Source: Methylobacterium sp. J-070 (GTDB lineage Bacteria; Pseudomonadota; Alphaproteobacteria; Rhizobiales; Beijerinckiaceae). Taken from it: 64,000 bases of DNA. The stretch lies in NCBI RefSeq assembly GCF_022829385.1, contig NZ_JAKSXX010000290.1:186001-250000 (forward strand). The letters are read 5' to 3'. The position numbers and the translations under genes are program-made. Positions 9,742 through 17,633 of the stretch are shown here, one piece after another. Within the stretch, counting starts at the first letter, position 1. Each line of letters opens with the position of its first letter. The notes under the pieces are model-generated. The model was not told the origin of the DNA and did not search any database. It saw only the letters and a list, made by a program, of their open reading frames with translations.

Positions 9742-10239
9742 CTAATCCGGTGCGACGCTTCCTTGCCCTGATGCTTCGGCTTTCTCGGTGTCCTTGCCGT
9801 GCTTCCTCATCCCGCGTGCGTCGATGATCCGATCGAGACGACCACCGATTCCGAGTAGGAGAAGCAACAGGACCACGCCGACCGCGACAGGTAGATAAGC
9901 GCCAACTCCACAAGAGATCCCAAGCGCGGCCGTTACCCAGATGGCAGCGGCTGTGGTCATACCGTGGACGTGAAACTTGCTGCCGCCTTTGACGATGACG
10001 CCCGCGCCCAGGAAACCGATGCCCGTAACGATACCCTGAATGGCGCGGCTGGCATTGGCATCGACACCTTCAGCCGAAAATCCCGAACCCGCCATCGTCA
10101 CGAGAGCGGACCCAAGACCGACCAACCCAAGCGTGCGAACACCGACCGGCTTGGCATGCATCTCTCGATTGATGCCAACCACCATGCCGGCGGCCACAGA
10201 AGCCCCAAGACGGAGGCACAGATCGGATGAGGTAATCAT
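9742..10239 (-). CDS. MgtC/SapB-family membrane protein
   Basis: This 165-aa protein matches the N-terminal membrane domain of the MgtC/SapB family. It has GINREMHAKPVGVRT near residue 23, the conserved GFLGAGVI block and the HGMTTAAAIWVTAALG block, with four or five transmembrane segments. The C-terminus is a short charged tail instead of the ACT-like domain of enterobacterial MgtC, which is common in shorter family members. MgtC proteins help growth at low magnesium and modulate the F-type ATP synthase in pathogens; the role here is unknown. The ATG is at 10239. It is the first intact gene inside the left end of the island. Confidence 0.9.
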   Translation of the reverse strand: MITSSDLCLRLGASVAAGMVVGINREMHAKPVGVRTLGLVGLGSALVTMAGSGFSAEGVDANASRAIQGIVTGIGFLGAGVIVKGGSKFHVHGMTTAAAIWVTAALGISCGVGAYLPVAVGVVLLLLLLGIGGRLDRIIDARGMRKHGKDTEKAEASGQGSVAPD

Positions 10240-10257
10240 CGGTCGCCGGTCAGCGGC

Positions 10258-10670
10258 TTATCCCTCAAGCTCGGAAAATGGCGCATCACTGTCGCCGCTC
10301 ATAAGACGTGGGGATAGTTGCCGGAACGACCAAGGGGCGTCCGGCACAGCCCTATCGAACCGGAGCACCACGTCGAATCGGTCGCCATCCCATCTGGTCG
10401 GAACGCCGGGGATGATTTGATCACCCTTCAAGGCTGGGATCAGGTCCGTGACGATGGCCTAGTGCTCCCAAAAAGACGATCACGACCCCTGGTGAGCTTC
10501 CGGATCCCGTCGACCAATTCACGTTCCTGTGAGACGCCATAGTCGGCTCTGAGGGGTAGGTTCAGACGTTCGGCTAAGGGTGTCGCGGTTTCGAACGGGC
10601 GATGACCGAACTTGGCTTTCTTGACGCAGGCTCCCCGGCTCTTGCAAGGAACTCGGACACACAAATCCAT
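10258..10670 (-). pseudogene. Broken histidine-phosphatase-family gene
   Basis: Read on the minus strand, one frame gives PFETATPLAERLNLPLRADYG and QERELVDGIRKL. The sequence then continues in other frames as VVIVFLGALGH, then IPALKGDQIIPG and TRWDGDRFDVVLRFDR, ending at a TAA at 10258-10260. Together these match the C-terminal half of secreted or cytosolic histidine phosphatases. In those, the equivalent of 'VLVCWEH' follows the ELV helix and a GDRFDVVWRF motif ends the domain. At least two frameshifts and loss of the N-terminal RHG catalytic motif make it non-functional. It abuts the PIN gene. Confidence 0.7.
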
Positions 10671-10677
10671 TCATCAC

Positions 10678-11160
10678 TTAAACAAAGTAGTCTTCCGAGA
10701 GGCGAGGCAAGTGAGCGCCTTTAGCCTTCATAATACTATAAGAAGTATACGCATCTGCCGGCAGGATAACACCTGCCGCGACAGATTCAGCTAAAAGTCC
10801 AATTGAGCCTATGATTCGGGATCTGCCCAATTCAGTCTCTGCGGCAATTCTTGCTTTCCTATCATCAGACGCAACTGCGCAGCCGCTTTTAAGTCCGATC
10901 GCGATACATTCAGCCTCACCTAAACCAACATTGTATTTGTCAGCGATTGCACCGACCTCAGAGGCAAACACTTCCGCCCCAGATATATGAATGATTAATC
11001 CTCTGCCTGTTAAATCCGCCAACAAATCCCGATGCGAGAGAATTTCGTCTTCGACAAGTCCCTGATATTGCAGCACACGGGATCTCGCGCGAACAATAAG
11101 CTCGACTACGCCACCATTTAGCAAGTTCATCAAGCAACACGAATCGACACAAGTGAGCAT
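10678..11160 (-). CDS. PIN-domain ribonuclease, probable toxin
   Basis: This 160-aa protein has the PIN layout. The first acidic residue is Asp6 in CVDSCCLMNLL, the central acidic pair is in GLGEAECIAIGL (Glu82/Glu84), and the late acidic pair is in ASDDRKAR (Asp99/Asp100). The helix GSIGLLAESVAAGVI then follows, as in DUF3368-type PIN proteins. PIN toxins are Mg-dependent RNases. The gene is the last of a four-gene leftward operon: its ATG follows the stop codon of the ImmA/IrrE gene with no gap (TAGATG), which implies coupled translation. The upstream metallopeptidase/HTH protein is the natural antitoxin candidate. AT-rich composition supports acquisition by transfer. Confidence 0.82.
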   Translation of the reverse strand: MLTCVDSCCLMNLLNGGVVELIVRARSRVLQYQGLVEDEILSHRDLLADLTGRGLIIHISGAEVFASEVGAIADKYNVGLGEAECIAIGLKSGCAVASDDRKARIAAETELGRSRIIGSIGLLAESVAAGVILPADAYTSYSIMKAKGAHLPRLSEDYFV

Positions 11161-12264
11161 CTACAAGAGCTTTTCCTGGAGAGCATCAATAGGAAGTCCG
11201 ACCAGTTCGGAAAGACGCCCGAGCGAAATATCTGCGTCCATGACGGCCGGGCGAATTCGGTCAGCCAGGAAATGTCCCCAGGATGACCAATCATAGACAA
11301 TCCTGGGCGGCAGGCCGAAGCTATCAGCCAGCCGTTCGGGTGACTTGTATTTCTTTATAACGTTTGAATAGAGCGACTGGCCGCCGCCACGCGGCATTAG
11401 CTTTAGGTCCTCACATCGTCGTGCTGCTACCTGAAAGTTCACGCCGAACATGCGGGCTAAAAAGACAAGCTCGACATCGCTTATCGTATCGCCCTTCACA
11501 TTATAGCGGCGTCTAAACACAGCGAGCGCACGCCCAATGGCAATCGCAGGCATAAGCAGCGCCGCGGCAAAGGCATTTGCAAATCGTTCGGCTTTGCGCT
11601 CCTCTGGATGGGGACGATTGACATCCTCATCAAACCAGCCCTGGTTGTCCTCCAATACATCAACAAGGTAGTGCGCGAATTCATGCGCAAGAGTAAAACG
11701 CATCCTTGGATCTGGACGTTCGGCTAAGAATATGAATTGCCGTCCATTTGCTGATAACGTCGCACCTTCAACGGCCCTGAATTGATCTACTATCATATAA
11801 ACACTGGTCGATTTTATTAAAAGCCGATCAAGATTTAAGAGAGGATCAAGCTCCGAGACTTTGAGAACTACCTGTCGCCCGAAGTGAGCAAGTTGCTCAG
11901 CGCGCTCAAAATCCCTAGCATCCTCTTCAAGGGCAACTGTGTATTTTAGATCTATCCTTTCGGGAAGGTGTCGACTTAACTCATGCGCCCGGTCGGCGAT
12001 ATCTGCCGTTTCTGTGAAAGCTCTAAAATCGTCCACGCTATAGTTTTGTCGGCGTTTCAATCTATCAAGGTTCAATTTCTGACGACGTGAAATAAGGTGC
12101 CGGGAGGATATCCCCAATTCTCTGCTAATTGCACGTATTTCATCGATTGTAGGATCGGAACCAGTCAAAAGTTCGTCTAGACGCACTGAGTTAATGCCTG
12201 TCCGCGACAGAGCTTCTCGAGAGATCCCTATGCTTTCAAAATAATCTTGCAGTGCAGTTGTCAT
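11161..12264 (-). CDS. ImmA/IrrE-family metallopeptidase with N-terminal HTH-like region
   Basis: This 367-aa protein has an N-terminal helical, XRE-like segment (about residues 1-55, with SREALSRTGINSVRLDELL). A second helical region and the Zn-peptidase domain follow: HEFAH at residues 194-198 and a downstream glutamate in EERKAERFANAFAAALLMP that probably supplies the third ligand. About 100 further residues form a C-terminal region ending in KLL. The track-length start at 12285 was rejected in favour of the ATG at 12264, which overlaps the previous stop as ATGA. Family members such as ImmA cleave repressors. Paired with a PIN nuclease, this one is the likely antitoxin or sensor. Confidence 0.88.
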   Translation of the reverse strand: MTTALQDYFESIGISREALSRTGINSVRLDELLTGSDPTIDEIRAISRELGISSRHLISRRQKLNLDRLKRRQNYSVDDFRAFTETADIADRAHELSRHLPERIDLKYTVALEEDARDFERAEQLAHFGRQVVLKVSELDPLLNLDRLLIKSTSVYMIVDQFRAVEGATLSANGRQFIFLAERPDPRMRFTLAHEFAHYLVDVLEDNQGWFDEDVNRPHPEERKAERFANAFAAALLMPAIAIGRALAVFRRRYNVKGDTISDVELVFLARMFGVNFQVAARRCEDLKLMPRGGGQSLYSNVIKKYKSPERLADSFGLPPRIVYDWSSWGHFLADRIRPAVMDADISLGRLSELVGLPIDALQEKLL

Positions 12265-12821
12265 CGCGTCAATGACCGAAGCCAAACGTTCATCTCATTG
12301 ATCTGAGCTTCTTCCATTCGTCTCCATCGAGGAACGATGTCGAACGACCGATTGGCCGCCTTTTGAAAAATCTTGGATAGCACTGGGACAGTCTCGCTTC
12401 TGGCGCGCTCGATCTGAGCTGGCTCAGAGACGAAAAATGACTCTCCGCCCACCAGGTAATTTTCAACACGTCCTTCGAAGTTATCATGTTTATCGAGTTG
12501 ATGATGATTGCCCGCCTCGTCCACAATCACGTTCCCGACGTTCTGTCCATTTTCGGACCGATCCAGTCGGTATTGAGGAAAGCGTTCGTATGCTTGTAGC
12601 GCAGATATTTTCTGTTCAACTTGAAATCCGCCCACGACATATGGTTGATGCGTGGCAACGCGGCCGCTTATACAATAAACCCAGTCTCCAAGTTCTACAG
12701 CACGCCGTAAATTCGGAACACATGCACCCAATGTTGGTGGGCTGCCGAAGATTGGGTCGTTAAATATCCATCCTTTTGCAGGGTCTGAACCGCCGTATAG
12801 CCGATAAATATAGCCCTTCAA
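12261..12821 (-). CDS. Unknown protein, PUA/Nmad-like N-terminal half
   Basis: This 186-aa protein is not firmly recognised. The N-terminal half (KGYIYRLYGG..., then GACVPNLRRAVELGDWVYCIS and PYVVGGFQVEQKI) resembles 'nucleotide-modification-associated' (Nmad) domains and related PUA/EVE-like folds, which share a C.P.IR....GDWV pattern followed by a beta strand. The C-terminal half is charged and helical (PRWRRMEEAQINEMNVWL). The open frame starts at 12833. The TTG at 12821 is preferred because it overlaps the upstream stop as TTGA and lies seven bases after GGAG. It is the second gene of the four-gene operon. Recognition of modified bases is only a hypothesis. Confidence 0.6.
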   Translation of the reverse strand: MKGYIYRLYGGSDPAKGWIFNDPIFGSPPTLGACVPNLRRAVELGDWVYCISGRVATHQPYVVGGFQVEQKISALQAYERFPQYRLDRSENGQNVGNVIVDEAGNHHQLDKHDNFEGRVENYLVGGESFFVSEPAQIERARSETVPVLSKIFQKAANRSFDIVPRWRRMEEAQINEMNVWLRSLTR

Positions 12822-13528
12822 CGCCCACTCCAATATTGTATGGTTCCGGTGGCTGCCTGCAACATCCCGTCATAATGAAGGCTTGTCGCAACGAACGCGT
12901 CTCGAACCGCCCTTAACACCTCGCCTGCGTCATTATATACTAATGGATCGTCGACAAGACTCAAGGCACGTTCGGCGTGCTCCTTGTCCATCGGTCCATG
13001 AAGCTGATAAGTTTCAGCCTGATCGCTATCCATACCGTAAATAGTCGTATACGCCTCGAAAATTTTTGGGCTCAGCTCGCTGTAATAATACTCTACAGCG
13101 CCGGCGCCAATCATGTGGTAAAGAGGTCCTCTATCGCCGATTTCTTTGTAAAGGGCGATGGCGGCGCTGTTGCCAGGCGTCATCGGCGTTTGATCGAGAG
13201 TTGTTGGATCGACGCCGCCCCGAACAAGAAGCCGCTTGATTAGATCTACGTGACTTGGCCCACTTTCATCATCGGTGCACTCTTCTTTATAAGTTTCAGA
13301 AAGAAGAAGATAAGCGCGGTGTGAAATCTCTCTGGCCTCTTCCATCGCCCGCCTCCGGAAATGTCGGCCAATGTTAGAGCGTAGGTAGTGCTGCTCCTCC
13401 GCCAACAAGACCTGCTTTAAGCTTAACTGGCCGCCAATAATCGAAGTCCATAGCGGATGTCGCTCGAATGGAAATAGTTCATATAAGGCGAGGATGTCAT
13501 CTCGAGTTATCCGAGCCAAGGCGTCCAC
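12818..13528 (-). CDS. Heme-oxygenase-like diiron (HDO/TenA-PqqC superfamily) protein
   Basis: This 236-aa all-helical protein is the first gene of the four-gene operon. It opens with HPLWTSIIGGQLSLKQVLLAE, the 'HP...G.l' start typical of TenA/PqqC/CADD-like proteins, and has EEQHYLR nearby. Later it carries a glutamate-bearing helix (AVEYYYSELSPKIFEAY, Glu146/Glu151) and His177, Asp181 and His184 in HxxxDxxH spacing, the diiron ligand pattern of heme-oxygenase-like diiron oxidases such as CADD and UndA. It starts with GTG directly after an in-frame TAG. The substrate is unknown. Such an enzyme next to an ImmA/IrrE-PIN pair is unexpected. Confidence 0.68.
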   Translation of the reverse strand: MDALARITRDDILALYELFPFERHPLWTSIIGGQLSLKQVLLAEEQHYLRSNIGRHFRRRAMEEAREISHRAYLLLSETYKEECTDDESGPSHVDLIKRLLVRGGVDPTTLDQTPMTPGNSAAIALYKEIGDRGPLYHMIGAGAVEYYYSELSPKIFEAYTTIYGMDSDQAETYQLHGPMDKEHAERALSLVDDPLVYNDAGEVLRAVRDAFVATSLHYDGMLQAATGTIQYWSGR

Positions 13529-13796
13529 CTATGTTATGCAACCTTCATGCTGGCAAATCGCTTTTAGGTTGTCTAGGCCGAATTTCACGTCGATGTTGCA
13601 GGGTGCGGCATGTCCGCCATCCTCTGCACGCTTCGCGGTGCAAACCCTCCGGTAGAGATGCGCTCCGCCGGGCAGTGTCTCGATCCAGATATGCGGGCTT
13701 GGTCGGCGAGAATCTACTAGCCGCGACGGACAGCAGCCTTGTCCCGAACCTGGCGCCACGAAGGTTTGTTGTAGGGACGGTCCAACAGCGGTTCAC

Positions 13797-14357
13797 ATGA
13801 TGCGTCGAACAGCGTTTTCCGCGGCAGTCCTGGTGTTGGTCACTGGCGCTCCGCTGGCCTGGGCAGGCAATCCGGTGTCCGTTCCTGCCAAATATGACGG
13901 ACGCTGGACCATCGAGGCGACCACGATGAGTGGGGCATGCCCGGGCACTCTGAGCCTGGAGATGAATGTCGCCCAAGGCGAGGCGACCGTGTCCTCCAGC
14001 ATCCTGTATTCCGTGATTGGTGGGATCTCACAGGCTGCCGCCGTGCATGGGACCATATCAACGGCCGCAACGACGGCGCTTGTGACAGGTAGAGTGGAAG
14101 GGGATGAGGTCGGCCATGGAACGTGGCGGACGCAGGAGGGAAGCTTGCTCACCTGTAGCGGGAGCTGGACTGCACACCGAGCGCGAGGCTTTGCGAACTG
14201 CCCACAACCAAAACTCACTCTGCCGGAGCCAAGCGGGCCGGTTCAACGGCCTCCAAATGCCTGCTCACTCTCAACGTCATTGCCACAATGCCGCCCGCAA
14301 AGGTGCAGCCAGCTAAGACGAGCAGGCCAGCGGAGAAGTTACCCGTCGCGTCTTTGA
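13797..14357 (+). CDS. Secreted hypothetical protein, C-terminus possibly frameshifted
   Basis: The 186-aa ORF begins with a clear Sec signal peptide (MRRTAFSAAVLVLVTGAPLAWA). A beta-rich domain of about 110 residues follows (YDGRWTIEATTMSGACPGT, then HGTWRT...LTCSGSWTAHRA), of a kind frequent in Rhizobiales periplasmic proteins of unknown role. Such proteins normally end soon after the CSG.W block. Here the frame runs on for about 55 low-complexity residues that overlap the 3' end of the convergent MFS gene by 143 bp. This suggests a lost stop or a frameshift near 14180. No neighbour on the same strand suggests a function. Confidence 0.6.
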   Translation: MMRRTAFSAAVLVLVTGAPLAWAGNPVSVPAKYDGRWTIEATTMSGACPGTLSLEMNVAQGEATVSSSILYSVIGGISQAAAVHGTISTAATTALVTGRVEGDEVGHGTWRTQEGSLLTCSGSWTAHRARGFANCPQPKLTLPEPSGPVQRPPNACSLSTSLPQCRPQRCSQLRRAGQRRSYPSRL

Positions 14358-15510
14358 GGTAGCCCATGACGTAGGGTCCAGCGAAACCGGACAGGTTCCC
14401 GATCGCGTTGATCGCAGCGATGCCCGCTGCAGCCGAGGTCCCCGTCAAAAAGGCGCTGGGGATGGGCCATAGAAGCGGTGGTGTGGCTGAGACTCCGATC
14501 TGGCTGAGGCAGAGCAAACCAAGCACCAGGACTGGTTCGGAGACGAGTGCGGCACCGGCAACACCGACTGCGGCGAGCATCATCGCGAGGCAGACGTGCT
14601 CTCGGCGCTTCAGAGTGCGATCGGAGTTGCGGCCCAGCAGGATCATGCCTACCGCGCCGAACACGAATGGCAAGGCGGATAGCAGGCCAGTCTGGAAGTT
14701 GCTGACGCCGAAGCCCTTCACGATGGTGGGCAGGAAGAACGCCACCCCATAGCTCGCTGCGTTCAGGCAGAAGTAGACGAAGGAGCAGGCGAGCACCCGT
14801 GGGTCAGACATAACCCTGGTGATGCTGACGTGCCCATCCTTGGTCTTCTGTTCCTGCTCAGTTGCGAGGCGTCCCTCAAGCCAGCTCTTTTCATCGTCGG
14901 CAAGCCACGTCGCCATGGCTGGCCGATCGGTGAGATAGAGGATGACGCCGATAGCCATCGCGATCGAAGGCACCGCTTCCAGAATGAAGAGCCACTGCCA
15001 GCCGTCGAGACCGCCGCCGGTGAGATTCAGAAGCGCCCCCGAGACCGGGGCGCCGAGGATCGAAGAGAAGGGAATGGCCAGCATGAAAAGGGCAACGACA
15101 CGGGCGCGGTAGACCGACGGGAACCATAGGGTCAGGTAGAAGATGATCCCGGGAAAGAAGCCTGCTTCAGCGATACCGAGCAGGAAACGAAGACTGAAGA
15201 ACACCCACTCGTTCGAAATTCCCGTCGCCGAAGAGATCGGACGTATGAATGCAAACAAGCCGGAGATCACGCCCCAGCTAAGCATTATGCGGGCGATCCA
15301 CAGTCGCGCACCAAAACGATCTAAGGCGAGGTTGGAGGGAACTTCGAGCAGGAAGTAAGAGAGAAAGAATAGCCCTGCGCCGAAGCCATATGCGGCCTCC
15401 GACATACCTAGGGCTGAATTCATTTGCAGCTTTGCAAATCCAACATTAACGCGATCGAGATAAGCGACAAAATAGCATACAAAGAGAAACGGCATCAGCC
15501 GCCACATCAC
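14215..15510 (-). CDS. MFS transporter, ACS (anion:cation symporter) type
   Basis: The protein is 431 aa with 12 predicted membrane segments. The N-terminal signature MPFLFVCYFVAYLDRVNVGF, the FLSYFLLEVPSN block and the DRFGAR loop match ACS-family proton symporters, which import organic anions such as phthalate, tartrate, hexuronates or hydroxyphenylacetate. The substrate cannot be told. The start is uncertain: GTG-ATG at 15510/15507 is used, but codons upstream (ENVTIRK) still resemble the usual family N-terminus and offer no standard start codon. It lies inside the island with no catabolic genes beside it. Confidence 0.88.
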   Translation of the reverse strand: MMWRLMPFLFVCYFVAYLDRVNVGFAKLQMNSALGMSEAAYGFGAGLFFLSYFLLEVPSNLALDRFGARLWIARIMLSWGVISGLFAFIRPISSATGISNEWVFFSLRFLLGIAEAGFFPGIIFYLTLWFPSVYRARVVALFMLAIPFSSILGAPVSGALLNLTGGGLDGWQWLFILEAVPSIAMAIGVILYLTDRPAMATWLADDEKSWLEGRLATEQEQKTKDGHVSITRVMSDPRVLACSFVYFCLNAASYGVAFFLPTIVKGFGVSNFQTGLLSALPFVFGAVGMILLGRNSDRTLKRREHVCLAMMLAAVGVAGAALVSEPVLVLGLLCLSQIGVSATPPLLWPIPSAFLTGTSAAAGIAAINAIGNLSGFAGPYVMGYLKDATGNFSAGLLVLAGCTFAGGIVAMTLRVSRHLEAVEPARLAPAE

Positions 15511-15619
15511 TTTGCGAATAGTGACGTTCTCGATTTCAGCCTTGACGCATTCACTCCCGACAATTCTTATAGATCGTTGTTCTGGCGCGCAGAGATGGCC
15601 GCGGTCTATGCCAGACCTA

Positions 15620-15733
15620 TCACAACAAACCTAGAAGTAAGCATCCCAGGACTGTCAAGATTACAGCACTCGCGATAAGAGTGCCTTTAGTTTCATTGAA
15701 AAATGGATTGCGACCCGGTGTTATCAGGCTCAT
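15620..15733 (-). CDS. Small single-span membrane protein (37 aa)
   Basis: The ORF is too short for routine callers but starts behind a strong site (GGGAGGTAGCC-ATG at 15733). The product has a polar N-terminus (MSLITPGRNPFF) followed by one hydrophobic helix (IASAVILTVLGCLLLGLL) and a stop. It lies between the MFS gene and the small secreted-protein gene on the same strand. It could also be the surviving start of a larger membrane protein. No family was recognised. Confidence 0.5.
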   Translation of the reverse strand: MSLITPGRNPFFNETKGTLIASAVILTVLGCLLLGLL

Positions 15734-16055
15734 GGCTACCTCCCGTTCTTTTGATGAGAGTGCGCCTAACTTTAATCGAAGTCACTAAAAATCGAAGCTT
15801 CGCTGCTGCAAAGCTTACATCACGAGGCGCATTGGGGTTGTCACTAAATTTAAATGGTCAACCGCGGGGATAACCAACAAGAGGACAACGGACGCATGAA
15901 CGGTTGAAGTATTAAGAGCGCCGCTGTTTGGCACTAAAGACCACAACGGTGAGGCCGACGATTGGGTAGCGCAGTCCGCACTACGGTTCGATCATCGCAT
16001 AGGATCAGACCGGAACGGCAGGGCTGCCATTGATTTGCAACCCCGCCATACAAGC
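15734..16055. other. Non-coding stretch
   Basis: About 320 bp upstream of the 37-aa ORF and downstream of the small secreted-protein gene. AT-rich patches (15760-15870) could hold the promoter of the leftward ORFs. Nothing else was seen. Confidence 0.4.
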
Positions 16056-16349
16056 TTAACGACCGGACGCAGAGCCACTCTTGTTGGTTCCTGCTCCGGC
16101 ATTGTCTTGCTTAAACCCAGCCGCGTTCGGAGGGCCTTTCATGCGGCCATCTTGGCTGGCCGTCGCGTCAGGCGTTTGAGAGCTGGCAGTGCCTGTGGTT
16201 TCGGCCTTTCCAAAGCCAGCAGCGTTGGGCGAACCCTGCATACGGGGCGTGTTTCCGGACGCGCCAGTGGCTCCAGAGTTCTCGGCGGCTAAGCTGACAG
16301 TTCCCATCGACAGCAAGCTCGCTGCCGCGATCAAAGCGGTGTTCCGCAT
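16056..16349 (-). CDS. Small secreted protein with repeated PNAAGF motif
   Basis: This 97-aa protein has a Sec signal peptide (MRNTALIAAASLLSMGTVSLAA) behind a good ribosome site (GAGGAGCC). The mature part is low-complexity, rich in Gly, Ser, Ala and Thr. It contains two copies of a short motif, RMQGSPNAAGFGK and RMKGPPNAAGFKQ, about 35 residues apart. No enzyme domain is visible. Such proteins are frequent in Methylobacterium-like genomes, with unknown role; a periplasmic location is inferred. It lies alone within the island, with non-coding sequence either side. Confidence 0.7.
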   Translation of the reverse strand: MRNTALIAAASLLSMGTVSLAAENSGATGASGNTPRMQGSPNAAGFGKAETTGTASSQTPDATASQDGRMKGPPNAAGFKQDNAGAGTNKSGSASGR

Positions 16350-16524
16350 GACAGGCTCCTCAGGCGTTCCTCAATCGCTTCTGGCGAGCGACCTCCGGAT
16401 CAACGCCGTCGGTTGACGCCTGTTCACTGCTGACGTTCTGGGCTGCGGGCCGTTGCCGCCCACATGGAGAGCCTGATGCAGGTATCGGTTGATCGGGGAT
16501 CGCCTTCCAAGCCCTTCCGTCGGT

Positions 16525-17103
16525 CTAGCGAACAGTGACCGCGCCCTTGATCGTCTCGACGTCAGAACGCTTCAAAACGCGTCTCGTGACCAAATCGTCG
16601 ACGGAGGCGTATGGACGGAACTCGATGATGCGCTTCCCGATCATTCCGGCTCCAAGGGCGTTCAGTTGCTCGACCGAGGCTGAGTTCAGGTCGACGCTTC
16701 CACCCGTCGCTGCCGGTTCATTGGCGCTGTTCGCCGTGGTGTCCATTCTCAAGCCTGAGGCGGGTGCGACGTCAGCAAGCCTGGTGGGCGAACTGGGGTT
16801 TCCTGGCTGAGTGGGGGGAGAGTCGGCGGTCGGGATCACAGCTAAGGGAGCCGGATCTGCAGCGCTTCTGGCTTGCTGGGAAGGGAGGCTGCCGAGGGCC
16901 GACCCGTTGGCCGGCGCGGTAGCGATGGCGCGGACTGTCTGCCCAGATGAACCCGTAGTCCGCTGTTGTGAGATCGGCACGACGGGTGGCGACTGCTTGT
17001 TCTGGCCGGCCTGAGGCCGGGGGCCATGCGAGATCCAGAGCGTAGCCAGCACGACCGAGACCACCGCTAATCCGGCACTGACTGCAAGCGTGGATCGAAT
17101 CAT
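16525..17103 (-). CDS. Helix-hairpin-helix (ComEA-like) membrane-anchored protein
   Basis: The protein is 192 aa. It has an N-terminal membrane anchor (residues about 5-25, STLAVSAGLAVVSVVLATLW), then a disordered Pro/Ser/Gln-rich linker of about 105 residues. The C-terminal helix-hairpin-helix domain begins at VDLNSASVEQLNALGAGMIG and contains the second hairpin VDDLVTRRVLKRSDVETI. In ComEA this domain binds incoming DNA at the outer face of the membrane. Here the linker is longer and no other competence gene is near, so a DNA-uptake role is only a suggestion. GGGAGGGGAA lies just before the ATG. Confidence 0.8.
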   Translation of the reverse strand: MIRSTLAVSAGLAVVSVVLATLWISHGPRPQAGQNKQSPPVVPISQQRTTGSSGQTVRAIATAPANGSALGSLPSQQARSAADPAPLAVIPTADSPPTQPGNPSSPTRLADVAPASGLRMDTTANSANEPAATGGSVDLNSASVEQLNALGAGMIGKRIIEFRPYASVDDLVTRRVLKRSDVETIKGAVTVR

Positions 17104-17633
17104 TTCCCCTCCCTACTGGGCTGGGAACACAAGTGCCGCAACGCCATGGCGTCTTCGAGGCAATCTGTTCCGAAAGGAGTGTAAAGGCCGCAGTGTTGAG
17201 GTCGGGCAAAACCGGGGATGTGTCCCGGAGATCCAACGTTCTCAGACAGCATTCGTAACGCTGGAAGCCATCCGACTCTGACGCTCAAGGTTCATTCCAG
17301 CGGTTCCTGACGAAGGAACAGCTAACCAGAGCTTTCTCAGAAACGCCGGCCGTCAGATCAGCGCAAAATGCCGGAGCCCCGCCAAACCAAACGGCTTCGC
17401 GGAAGGAGACCACACAGCTGCAAGATTCCGAATTCCTCGCCATAAAGAAACAACGAACCGCCGTAAGGACGACCCAGGCAACACACAGTGAGGGCTCGAC
17501 ATTCCCGCCGTAAGCAATCGCCGCTTGAGCACAGCGCCTCTAGCTACAAGCAATCTGCGTTAGAAATTACAATGGCCAAAACTCGATTTAATTTCTGACT
17601 GGACCTATAGCGACTGATTATAAAAGCAACAAA
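17104..17633. other. Non-coding stretch
   Basis: About 530 bp between two leftward genes. The short open frames have no coding character. The part right of about 17560 is AT-rich. No RNA gene or repeat was recognised. Confidence 0.4.

Noticed and set aside
13529..13759. A 76-aa minus-strand frame ending exactly before the GTG of the diiron-like protein
   Set aside because: It has some cysteines and could be a leader gene of the operon, but no ribosome site, family or clean start was found. Left unannotated.
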